A stretch of DNA of 13,124 bases from the NCBI GenBank assembly GCA_030728235.1, contig JANRAA010000310.1, forward strand, positions 1 through 13,124. Direction: 5' to 3'. The stretch is from Flavobacteriales bacterium. GTDB lineage: Bacteria > Bacteroidota > Bacteroidia > Flavobacteriales_D > Sanyastnellaceae. The stretch's first letter is position 1. The number at the start of each line of letters is the position of its first letter. The notes under the pieces are model-generated. The model searched no databases, was not told the DNA's origin, and worked only from the letters and a program-made list of their open reading frames with translations. Made by a program: the position numbers and the translations under genes. Shown one piece after another: positions 1-5,694 of this stretch.

Positions 1-350
1 TTGCCGGGATCCACTGTAACTTCCACAAAAATCCACATAGAGTCGCCAGCGGCAATTTCAATCTCAGTAAACAAGTCACCTGGAAGGCCGTCAACGTTCA
101 TCCTGAAATTCGATTGACTGCCTCCTTCGAGCTCTATCGATGAAATACGCACCCGGTCGGGATTGTTGTTGTATACGCGAACCGATTTTGTTATCGAACC
201 AATGGTCGTGAACACAGTATCGAAAAGGACTGTATCAACAGAAAAATCCAATTTCGCGTCTGAGCTTTCTGTTATCTTATCTCTTCTGCACGAGGTGATG
301 CCTAGAGCAAAAGTCACGATGACTAACAAGAATATTTGGGCGTACTTCAT
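1..350 (-). CDS. Bacteroidota lipoprotein, N-terminal part (partial at left edge)
   Basis: Reading leftward from the ATG at 350-348, the frame stays open to the window edge, giving 116 residues. The N-terminus is a lipoprotein signal peptide: MKYAQIFLLVIVTFALG followed by the lipobox ITSC, with the lipidated Cys at residue 21. The mature part begins with a charged linker and then the pattern LDFSVDTVLFDTVFTTIGS, RVYNNNPDRVRISSIELEGG, MNVDGLPG and WIFVEVTVDPG. I recognise this start from a conserved Bacteroidota lipoprotein family of unknown function, in which a beta-sandwich-like N-terminus often precedes right-handed beta-helix repeats; that is recall, not a search. The C-terminal part lies outside the window. 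Upstream in-frame options are only TTG and GTG codons before a stop at 425-427, so the ATG is preferred. A near-match -7 element (CATCTTTG) ends 6 bases before the ATG. Function unknown; probably outer-membrane anchored. Confidence 0.75.
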   Translation of the reverse strand, partial: MKYAQIFLLVIVTFALGITSCRRDKITESSDAKLDFSVDTVLFDTVFTTIGSITKSVRVYNNNPDRVRISSIELEGGSQSNFRMNVDGLPGDLFTEIEIAAGDSMWIFVEVTVDPG

Positions 351-430
351 TGACAACAAAGATGAGAAGTTTAGACTTATCACAGACGTAAATTCATGGC
401 TTTGTAGTATGTTCAACCAAAATTAATCGC

Positions 431-1033
431 TTGAAAGATCTGATTTCCTTCTTTAAAAAGGCTGACCCCATCATCGCAGATATCATAATGCAAGTTGGCC
501 CGTTGGCAGAAACAGAGCAACGATCTGCTTTCAAAACGCTCGTTTCGGCCGTTATTAGTCAGCAACTCTCGGTGAAAGCAGCCAAAACCATCCATGATAG
601 GCTCATTCATTTGTTGGATGGTGAAGTGACGGCTCAACGCATGTTGGCTTTGGATAGCGAAAGAATGAGGTCTGTAGGCATCAGCGGACAAAAACAAGGT
701 TACCTTCATTCATTGGCAGAACATTTCATTGCTGATGAAGACACCTTCAACAACCTCCACGCATTAGACGATGAAGCCGTTATTTTGCAACTGACACGCA
801 TCAAAGGCATAGGACGATGGACGGCTGAAATGTATCTGATGTTCAATTTAAAGCGCCCTGACGTCTTTCCTTTTGATGATCTAGGTATTCGACAGAATAT
901 GGAACGACACTACAACATTCCCTCTTCGAAAAAACCGAATCGTTCAGACTACGAAGTCATTGCTGCGAAATGGAGTCCGCACAGAACGGCAGCATGCAGG
1001 TATCTATGGGCTTCAAAAGACATAAAAAAATAG
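431..1033 (+). CDS. DNA-3-methyladenine glycosylase II family (AlkA-like, HhH-GPD)
   Basis: Base-excision repair enzyme of the HhH-GPD superfamily, expected to remove alkylated purines such as 3-methyladenine. It has 200 residues, shorter than E. coli AlkA because the N-terminal AlkA-specific domain is missing, as in many bacterial short forms. The helix-hairpin-helix is LTRIKGIGRWTAEMYLMF (121-138). It is followed by VFPFDDLGIRQ, whose second Asp (150) aligns with the catalytic Asp238 of AlkA. The C-terminal WSPHRTAACRYLW (181-193) matches the AlkA WxPWRxxA segment. There is no [4Fe-4S] Cys cluster, so it is not a Nth/MutY type. The start is TTG at 431: no ATG lies between the in-frame upstream stop at 389-391 and this codon, and the next ATG (488) would remove conserved N-terminal helix residues. 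The stop codon forms part of the rpoD terminator stem on the other strand. Confidence 0.88.
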   Translation: MKDLISFFKKADPIIADIIMQVGPLAETEQRSAFKTLVSAVISQQLSVKAAKTIHDRLIHLLDGEVTAQRMLALDSERMRSVGISGQKQGYLHSLAEHFIADEDTFNNLHALDDEAVILQLTRIKGIGRWTAEMYLMFNLKRPDVFPFDDLGIRQNMERHYNIPSSKKPNRSDYEVIAAKWSPHRTAACRYLWASKDIKK

Positions 1034-1055
1034 CCCCACCAAATTGGCAGGGCTA
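1024..1055 (-). terminator. Intrinsic terminator of rpoD, overlapping the glycosylase stop codon
   Basis: Read on the minus strand, TAGCCC (1055-1050) and GGGCTA (1036-1031) form a stem. It is extended by U-G and G-U wobbles and two C-G pairs around an AATTT loop, giving 10 continuous pairs, then a run of seven T (1030-1024). In plus-strand RNA the same two wobbles become C-A and A-C mismatches and no U-tract follows. The element is therefore directional and serves rpoD, beginning 6 bases past its stop. TAGCCC also contains the TAG stop (1031-1033) of the convergent glycosylase gene. Confidence 0.85.
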
Positions 1056-1061
1056 GATTCT

Positions 1062-1931
1062 TTATCCGAGGTAAGACTTTAGAATCTTACTTCTCGAAGT
1101 GTGTTTCAATCGTCGGATTGCTTTTTCTTTGATTTGACGAACTCGCTCGCGCGTTAGGTCAAAACGTTCACCGATTTCTTCCAGAGTCATTGGATGTTCG
1201 CCATTCAAACCGAAGTACAAACGAATCACATCCGCTTCGCGGGTTGTCAAGGTCCGAAGTGATCTTTCAATCTCTCTTCTCAATGACTCGTTCATCAAAT
1301 CTGTATCGGGAGATGGGGTATCGCCAGTTTGCAATACATCATACATCGTACTTGAACTATCGTCACCATCTTTCAAAGGTGCATCCATCGACACATGACG
1401 ACCGGCATTCTTAAGCGATTGCTTTACTTCGTCGAGTGTCATTTCAAGCACTTCAGCCAATTCAGCAGCGGTTGGAGGACGTTCGTACTCCTGCTCCAAA
1501 CGGGCGAAAGCTTTGTTGATCTTGTTGATAGACCCAATCTTGTTCAACGGCAAGCGAACAATACGAGACTGTTCTGCCAAAGCCTGAAGAATAGATTGAC
1601 GAATCCACCAAACGGCGTAAGAAATGAATTTAAAACCGCGTGTTTCATCGAAACGCTGTGCAGCTTTAATCAATCCTAAGTTACCTTCATTGATCAAGTC
1701 AGGAAGCGACAACCCTTGGTTTTGATATTGCTTCGATACCGAAACAACGAAACGAAGGTTCGCTTTGGTTAACTTCTCCAAAGCGGCCTGATCTCCTGCC
1801 TTGATGCGGCGTGCCAACTCTACCTCTTCATCAGCGGTAATCAAGTCTACACGACCTATTTCTTGCAAGTACTTATCCAGAGACGCTGTCTCACGGTTCG
1901 TTACTTGTTTTGTTATTTTTAACTGTCTCAT
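1062..1931 (-). CDS. rpoD: RNA polymerase primary sigma factor (sigma-70, Bacteroidota short type)
   Basis: Housekeeping sigma subunit that directs RNA polymerase to promoters. The 289 residues match the usual Bacteroidota primary sigma length; region 1.1 and the long non-conserved insertion of E. coli RpoD are absent. Region 1.2 begins at about residue 15 (DKYLQEIGRVDLITADEEVE). Region 2 spans about 55-127, with LPDLINEGNLGLIKAAQRFD for core binding, then FKFISYAVWWIRQSI for -10 recognition and melting. Region 3 covers about 128-205, and SMDAPLKDGD lies in the 3.2 linker. Region 4 includes the helix-turn-helix GERFDLTRERVRQIKEKA (254-271), the -35/-33 reader. The 128-base gap to pnp holds the promoter or read-through route; I see only weak -7 candidates there. 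An inverted repeat, ACCGAAGATTCGGT (1959-1972), lies in the 5' leader. Several perfect TAnnTTTG motifs in this window fit recognition by this sigma type. Confidence 0.96.
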   Translation of the reverse strand: MRQLKITKQVTNRETASLDKYLQEIGRVDLITADEEVELARRIKAGDQAALEKLTKANLRFVVSVSKQYQNQGLSLPDLINEGNLGLIKAAQRFDETRGFKFISYAVWWIRQSILQALAEQSRIVRLPLNKIGSINKINKAFARLEQEYERPPTAAELAEVLEMTLDEVKQSLKNAGRHVSMDAPLKDGDDSSSTMYDVLQTGDTPSPDTDLMNESLRREIERSLRTLTTREADVIRLYFGLNGEHPMTLEEIGERFDLTRERVRQIKEKAIRRLKHTSRSKILKSYLG

Positions 1932-2018
1932 TGCCTCGATTTGCTAGCCATCTAAATTACCGAAGATTCGGTTCGATACTTAGTGTAACGAAAAATTTAG
2001 AAAGATGTAACGTTAAAA

Positions 2019-2032
2019 CATCAAAAATGATG
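2019..2032 (-). terminator. Possible weak terminator hairpin after pnp
   Basis: CATCA-TTTT-TGATG on the minus strand forms a perfect 5-bp hairpin about 28 bases past the pnp stop, followed by TTTT. It is AT-rich and short. A second potential stem (CAGAAA with TTTCTG) lies just upstream. It could attenuate rather than stop transcription into rpoD. Confidence 0.3.
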
Positions 2033-2059
2033 CAGAAAAAATTATACTGACTTTCTGTC

Positions 2060-4303
2060 TTATCTTCTGCGATCGTCGCGACGGTTGTCTCTACCACCAC
2101 GATCTCCGCGGTCACCGCGGTCTCCACGATCACGACGATCATCTTGACCGTTTGCCTCTTCGTCAGTCATTCCTTCCGGACGAGGTAGAAGAACCTTACG
2201 AGAAAGTTTCACTTTATTGGTTTTTGGATCACGTCCAACAACCTTAAACTTCACAATCTCTCCTTCTTTCAAGACATCATTCACGTTATCAACACGGCGC
2301 CATTCCAATTCAGAAACGTGCAACAATCCATCCTGACCGGGAACGATTTCAACGAAAGCTCCGTAAGGCATAATCGACTTAACGACACCTTCGTAAACCT
2401 CACCGATTTCAATAACAGCAGGGAAAACGATTGATTTGATGCGATTTACAGCACGGGTGATTGAATCTAGGTTCGCAGCAGAAACTTCAACAACTCCTTT
2501 TCCATCGCGCTCGTCGATAGTAATGACTGTTTCGGTAGTTGCTTGAATCTCCTGAATGATTTTTCCACCAGGTCCGATTACCGCTCCGATCATGTCGGTT
2601 GGGATATCGAAACTTTCGATACGTGGTGCGTGTGGTTTGTAGTCTTCACGAGGAGCAGACATCGTCTTCAATATCTCCTTAAGAATGTGCAAACGACCTT
2701 CGCGCGCTTGATTCAAAGCTTCAGTCAAAACCTGGAATGACAATCCCTCGATTTTGATATCCATCTGACAAGCGGTGATACCTTTCTCAGTTCCTGTTAC
2801 TTTGAAGTCCATATCTCCCAAGTGATCTTCATCTCCAAGGATGTCGCTCAATACCGCGTACTTGCTTCCATCCTTTTCAGAAATCAAGCCCATTGCAATA
2901 CCAGTAACTGGACGTTTGATAGGAACACCACCGTCCATCAATGCTAGCGTTCCTGCACAAACAGTCGCCATAGATGACGATCCATTTGACTCAAGGATTT
3001 CAGAAACCAAACGAATGGTATACGGACAATCCTCGTGTGCTGGAAGCACAGGCTTAATGGCGCGAAGCGCCAAGTTTCCGTGACCAACCTCACGACGGCT
3101 AGTACCACGAAGTGGACGAGCTTCACCCGTTGAGAATGGAGGAAAGTTATAGTGTAACAAGAATTTCTCGCTGCGTTTGCCAATTGCACCATCAATGGTT
3201 TGTTGATCCAACTTAGTACCCAACGTTAGGGTTGTAAGCGATTGTGTTTCACCACGAGTAAAGATCGCAGAACCGTGGGTGCATGGCAAATAGTCTACTT
3301 CAGACCAAATCGGACGAATCTCATCTGTGCTGCGACCGTCAAGGCGAATTCCTTCGTCAAGAACAACGCGGCGCACTGCATCCTTCTGAACATCATGTGC
3401 GTATGTGCCGATGAGTTTCTTCTTAGCTGCCAAATCTTCTTCAGAGAAGGTTGCCATGAACTCATCTTTCGCTGCGCTAAATGCAGCAGAGCGCTCTTCT
3501 TTAGCAGAAGCTTGACGAGCGATATCGTAATATTTCTGGAACAACGCCGACTTCACTTGAGCGCGAAGTTCTTCGTCGTGTGTTTCGTGGCTATATGTAC
3601 GCTTCGGAGTTGTGTTACCAACCATTTCAGCTAGTTCCATCTGAGCCTTACAGTGCAATTTAATGGCATCGTGAGCAACACGAATGGCATCAACCATCTC
3701 GGCTTCTGATACTTCGTGCATTTCACCTTCTACCATGACAATGCTATCTGCAGAACCTGCGATAACCATATCCATATCAGCAAAAGGCAATTCACTCATC
3801 AAAGGATTGACAACGAATTTACCCTCGATGCGTGCAACGCGTACTTCAGAAATTGGCCCATTGAAAGGAATATCAGAAACAGCAAGAGCAGACGATGCTG
3901 CCAAGCCTGCCAGTGCGTCTGGCATATTTTCTTTGTCAGCCGACATTACCTGAATCATTACCTGCACCTCAGCGTGGTAATCGTCAGGAAACATTGGTCT
4001 CAAAGCGCGGTCAACCAAACGCATAACAAGCACCTCATCATCAGATGGACGCGCTTCGCGTTTGAAGAAGCCACCTGGAAAACGTCCAGTAGAAGCGTAC
4101 TTCTCTCTGTAGTCAACAGTCAAAGGAAGGAAGTCAACTCCATCCTGGGCTTCAAAATTTGAAACAACTGTAGCAAGGAGCATCGTATCTCCTTGGCGAA
4201 CGACAACTGAACCGTGCGCTTGCTTGGCAAGCTTTCCAGTTTCAATTGTGATCAATTTGCCATCTCCAGTGTCGATGGTCTTTGTGTGCATCGTGTAGTT
4301 CAT
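2060..4303 (-). CDS. pnp: Polyribonucleotide nucleotidyltransferase (PNPase)
   Basis: Phosphorolytic 3'-5' exoribonuclease of mRNA decay, active as a trimer. All domains are present over 747 residues: RNase PH 1 (about 15-150), the alpha-helical domain (about 245-320), RNase PH 2 (about 325-555), the KH domain with the GPGG loop (577-580), and an S1 domain (about 635-703) starting VYEGVVKSIMPYGAFVEI. The catalytic segment DILGDEDHLGDMDFKV has Asp493, Asp499 and Lys501, matching E. coli Asp486, Asp492 and Lys494. The C-terminus (about 719-747) is an unusual Arg/Asp/Gly tail with repeated RGD triplets. The ATG at 4303 is chosen because AAAAAGA precedes it; a second ATG four codons on is also possible. 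The gene follows rpsO, the arrangement known from many bacteria, and a long stem-loop sits in its leader, a plausible site for RNase-based autocontrol. Confidence 0.97.
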   Translation of the reverse strand: MNYTMHTKTIDTGDGKLITIETGKLAKQAHGSVVVRQGDTMLLATVVSNFEAQDGVDFLPLTVDYREKYASTGRFPGGFFKREARPSDDEVLVMRLVDRALRPMFPDDYHAEVQVMIQVMSADKENMPDALAGLAASSALAVSDIPFNGPISEVRVARIEGKFVVNPLMSELPFADMDMVIAGSADSIVMVEGEMHEVSEAEMVDAIRVAHDAIKLHCKAQMELAEMVGNTTPKRTYSHETHDEELRAQVKSALFQKYYDIARQASAKEERSAAFSAAKDEFMATFSEEDLAAKKKLIGTYAHDVQKDAVRRVVLDEGIRLDGRSTDEIRPIWSEVDYLPCTHGSAIFTRGETQSLTTLTLGTKLDQQTIDGAIGKRSEKFLLHYNFPPFSTGEARPLRGTSRREVGHGNLALRAIKPVLPAHEDCPYTIRLVSEILESNGSSSMATVCAGTLALMDGGVPIKRPVTGIAMGLISEKDGSKYAVLSDILGDEDHLGDMDFKVTGTEKGITACQMDIKIEGLSFQVLTEALNQAREGRLHILKEILKTMSAPREDYKPHAPRIESFDIPTDMIGAVIGPGGKIIQEIQATTETVITIDERDGKGVVEVSAANLDSITRAVNRIKSIVFPAVIEIGEVYEGVVKSIMPYGAFVEIVPGQDGLLHVSELEWRRVDNVNDVLKEGEIVKFKVVGRDPKTNKVKLSRKVLLPRPEGMTDEEANGQDDRRDRGDRGDRGDRGGRDNRRDDRRR
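2067..2142 (-). repeat. RGD-coding repeat with internal CCGCGG hairpin at the 3' end of pnp
   Basis: The DNA encoding the PNPase tail is a degenerate 9-base repeat (GAC/GAT-CG-GG type codons for Asp-Arg-Gly). It includes CCGCGG-TCA-CCGCGG (2106-2120), a 6-bp all-GC hairpin with a 3-base loop inside the coding sequence. GC content here is clearly higher than in the flanks. Confidence 0.7.
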
Positions 4304-4330
4304 GTGTCTTTTTGCGTACTACTTTCAAGC

Positions 4331-4368
4331 AAAAAGAGGCAATAGCGTTTAATCTATTGCCCCCTCTT
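4331..4368 (-). promoter_or_regulatory. Long stem-loop between rpsO and pnp (terminator or RNase III-type site)
   Basis: In minus-strand RNA, positions 4368-4354 (AAGAGGGGGCAATAG) pair with 4345-4331 (CTATTGCCTCTTTTT) around an 8-base loop. Allowing G-U wobbles, the helix is 15 continuous pairs. The inner 8 pairs alone followed by TCTTTTT also make a reasonable intrinsic terminator. It lies 35 bases after rpsO and 27 bases before the pnp ATG. In E. coli the rpsO-pnp gap carries both a terminator and an RNase III-cleaved hairpin that mediates PNPase autoregulation; equivalence here is inference. Confidence 0.75.
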
Positions 4369-4402
4369 GAATCTATATTTCTATCTTGTCTTTAATCGTC
4401 AT

Positions 4403-4672
4403 TTATTTGCGCAGACCCAACTCCTTAACAATGCTACGGTAGCGTTCGATGTCGGTGTTCTTCAAGTAATCAAGAAGCTTGCGGCGCTTACCGACAAGTT
4501 TGATCAAAGAACGTTGAGTTGAGTAGTCCTTATGGTTATTTTTCAAGTGACCAGTAAGGTGGCTAATGCGAAACGTAAACATCGCGATTTGCCCTTCAGA
4601 AGATCCGGTGTCAGTCTCTGACTTTCCGTATTTGGCGAAGAATTCTTTCTTCTTTTCAGTATCTAAGTACAT
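4403..4672 (-). CDS. rpsO: 30S ribosomal protein S15
   Basis: Primary-binding protein of the 30S platform; it contacts the 16S rRNA central-domain three-way junction. The 89 residues match the normal length. The diagnostic segments are ETDTGSSEGQIAMFTFRI (19-36), the loop HLKNNHKDYSTQRSLIKLVG (42-61) with its conserved HKDYSTQR, and GKRRKLLDYLKNTDIERY. The start ATG at 4672 opens MYLDTEKKKEFF, typical of the Bacteroidota form. A perfect -7 motif is found 47 bases upstream and a small hairpin sits near the predicted 5' end of the transcript. Downstream, a stem-loop separates it from pnp. S15 often represses its own mRNA through leader structure; whether this leader does so cannot be told from sequence alone. 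Confidence 0.98.
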   Translation of the reverse strand: MYLDTEKKKEFFAKYGKSETDTGSSEGQIAMFTFRISHLTGHLKNNHKDYSTQRSLIKLVGKRRKLLDYLKNTDIERYRSIVKELGLRK

Positions 4673-4702
4673 GCCAATATCAATTTAGATGATTTTTATG
4701 TA

Positions 4703-4715
4703 TCCCACTTTGGGA
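4703..4715 (-). promoter_or_regulatory. 5'-leader hairpin of rpsO
   Basis: TCCCA-AAG-TGGGA (minus strand) makes a 5-bp stem, extendable by a G-U pair. It begins only 3 bases after the predicted -7 element, so it would sit at or very near the 5' end of the rpsO transcript. It may stabilise the mRNA or be part of an S15-binding leader. Confidence 0.45.
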
Positions 4716-4718
4716 CGG

Positions 4719-4726
4719 CAAAGGTA
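4719..4726 (-). promoter_or_regulatory. rpsO: Bacteroidota -7 element TACCTTTG upstream of rpsO
   Basis: A perfect match to TAnnTTTG on the minus strand, 46 bases upstream of the rpsO ATG. It implies a leader of about 40 bases. I see no clear -33 TTTG at the usual 19-21 base distance, so it rests on the -7 half only. Confidence 0.5.
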
Positions 4727-4747
4727 GACTTTCTTTTCCGAAAAACC

Positions 4748-5593
4748 TTAGCCGAGCAACATTTTAAATATACTCGTGAGTTTTTCCTTCAATTGCTGTC
4801 TGTCAACAATTAGATCTAGAAAACCGTGTTCGAGGACAAACTCCGCTCGTTGGAATCCTTCTGGCAAGTCTTTACCAATCGTTTCTTTAACGACACGTGG
4901 GCCTGCAAAACCAATGAGTGACTTCGGTTCAGCGATATTAAAATCACCTAGCATGGCGAAAGATGCTGTAACACCACCTGTTGTTGGATCAGTTAAAATC
5001 GAAATGTAAGGCAATCCAGCATCTGCCAGTTGAGTAAGCTTGGCAGAAGTTTTAGCCATCTGCATAAGCGAGAACCCAGCTTCCATCATCCGCGCGCCGC
5101 CTGATTTGGAGATGCAGATAAAAGGAGACTTGTGTTTGATCGCATAATCAACAGATTTAGCAAACTTCTCTCCTACCACCGATCCCATTGAACCGCCAAT
5201 GAAGTTGAAATCCATACAAGCCACAACAATCTCGCGCTCATTCATCGTCCCTACTCCACAGCGCATAGCATCTCCCAATTCGGTTTTAGCCATGGTCACT
5301 TTGATACGGTCAGAATATTTCTTGGTGTCGACAAAATTCAACGGGTCAGCAGAAGTCAAATTAGCAAACAACTCTTTGTACTTGCCATCATCGAACAAAA
5401 TATAGAAGTACTCATCCGAACCAACTCGCTCGTGGTGTGAACAACTCGGACAAACCCATAGGGTGTCGGCATGCTCTTGTGAGGTGAGTACCTTCTTGCA
5501 CTCAGGACACTTATACCAATTTCCTTCTGGAATCTCCTTTTTGTCGGTAGACTTGGTAGTGATACCCTCTTTAATACGTTTAAACCATCCCAT
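4748..5593 (-). CDS. accD: Acetyl-CoA carboxylase carboxyltransferase subunit beta
   Basis: Beta subunit of the carboxyltransferase of acetyl-CoA carboxylase. With AccA (not in the window) it moves the carboxyl group from carboxybiotin to acetyl-CoA, making malonyl-CoA for fatty acid synthesis in the cytoplasm. It has 281 residues, the normal length. The N-terminal zinc ribbon has Cys29, Cys32, Cys48 and Cys51 (CPEC and CPSC). The crotonase-like core shows FIGGSMGSVVGEKF (131-144), the oxyanion motif SGGARMMEAG (164-173), and TDPTTGGVTASFAMLGD (201-217). The start MGWFKRIKEG is the usual AccD beginning; an overlapping ATG four bases upstream is out of frame. A perfect -7 motif lies 19 bases before the start, implying a short leader. 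It is on the same strand as tamL and rpsO but has its own promoter. Confidence 0.97.
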   Translation of the reverse strand: MGWFKRIKEGITTKSTDKKEIPEGNWYKCPECKKVLTSQEHADTLWVCPSCSHHERVGSDEYFYILFDDGKYKELFANLTSADPLNFVDTKKYSDRIKVTMAKTELGDAMRCGVGTMNEREIVVACMDFNFIGGSMGSVVGEKFAKSVDYAIKHKSPFICISKSGGARMMEAGFSLMQMAKTSAKLTQLADAGLPYISILTDPTTGGVTASFAMLGDFNIAEPKSLIGFAGPRVVKETIGKDLPEGFQRAEFVLEHGFLDLIVDRQQLKEKLTSIFKMLLG

Positions 5594-5612
5594 GCATGAT
5601 AATTTGAGAGGG

Positions 5613-5620
5613 CAAATATA
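5613..5620 (-). promoter_or_regulatory. accD: Bacteroidota -7 element TATATTTG upstream of accD
   Basis: A perfect TAnnTTTG on the minus strand. Nineteen bases separate it from the accD ATG, so the leader would be about 14 bases. A -33 box is at best poor (CGTTC at about the right distance). Confidence 0.5.
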
Positions 5621-5665
5621 GGAAACTACAATTCGATTGAACGCTCATTTTCTTTTCCATTTCCT

Positions 5666-5678
5666 CCCGCATCGCGGG
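5666..5678 (-). terminator. GC-rich hairpin after tamL, possible terminator without U-tract
   Basis: CCCGC-GAT-GCGGG (minus strand) lies about 17 bases past the tamL stop. It is followed by AGGAAATGG rather than a U-run. An alternative 7-bp stem pairs CCTGCAT with ATGCGGG, so two structures compete. It could be a 3'-end stabiliser or a weak terminator ahead of accD. Confidence 0.35.
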
Positions 5679-5694
5679 GATGTTAAATGCAGGG

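Noticed and set aside
413..709. 98-codon minus-strand open frame
   Set aside because: Fully antisense to the glycosylase gene, which has clear motifs; no family resemblance.
1932..2059. rpoD promoter candidates (for example TAAATTTT about 22 bases after TTTG)
   Set aside because: The -7 lacks the final G and the spacing is outside the usual range; too weak to annotate.
1957..2142. 61-codon minus-strand frame over the 3' end of pnp
   Set aside because: Low-complexity Val/Thr/Ala product of the RGD-coding repeat read in another frame.
3242..3634. 130-codon plus-strand frame inside pnp
   Set aside because: Antisense shadow of a highly conserved gene; no recognisable protein features.
1030..5593. 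A dedicated degradosome operon (sigma-PNPase-S15)
   Set aside because: rpsO-pnp-rpoD is a common Bacteroidota order, and terminators or promoters separate the genes; nothing shows a special complex.
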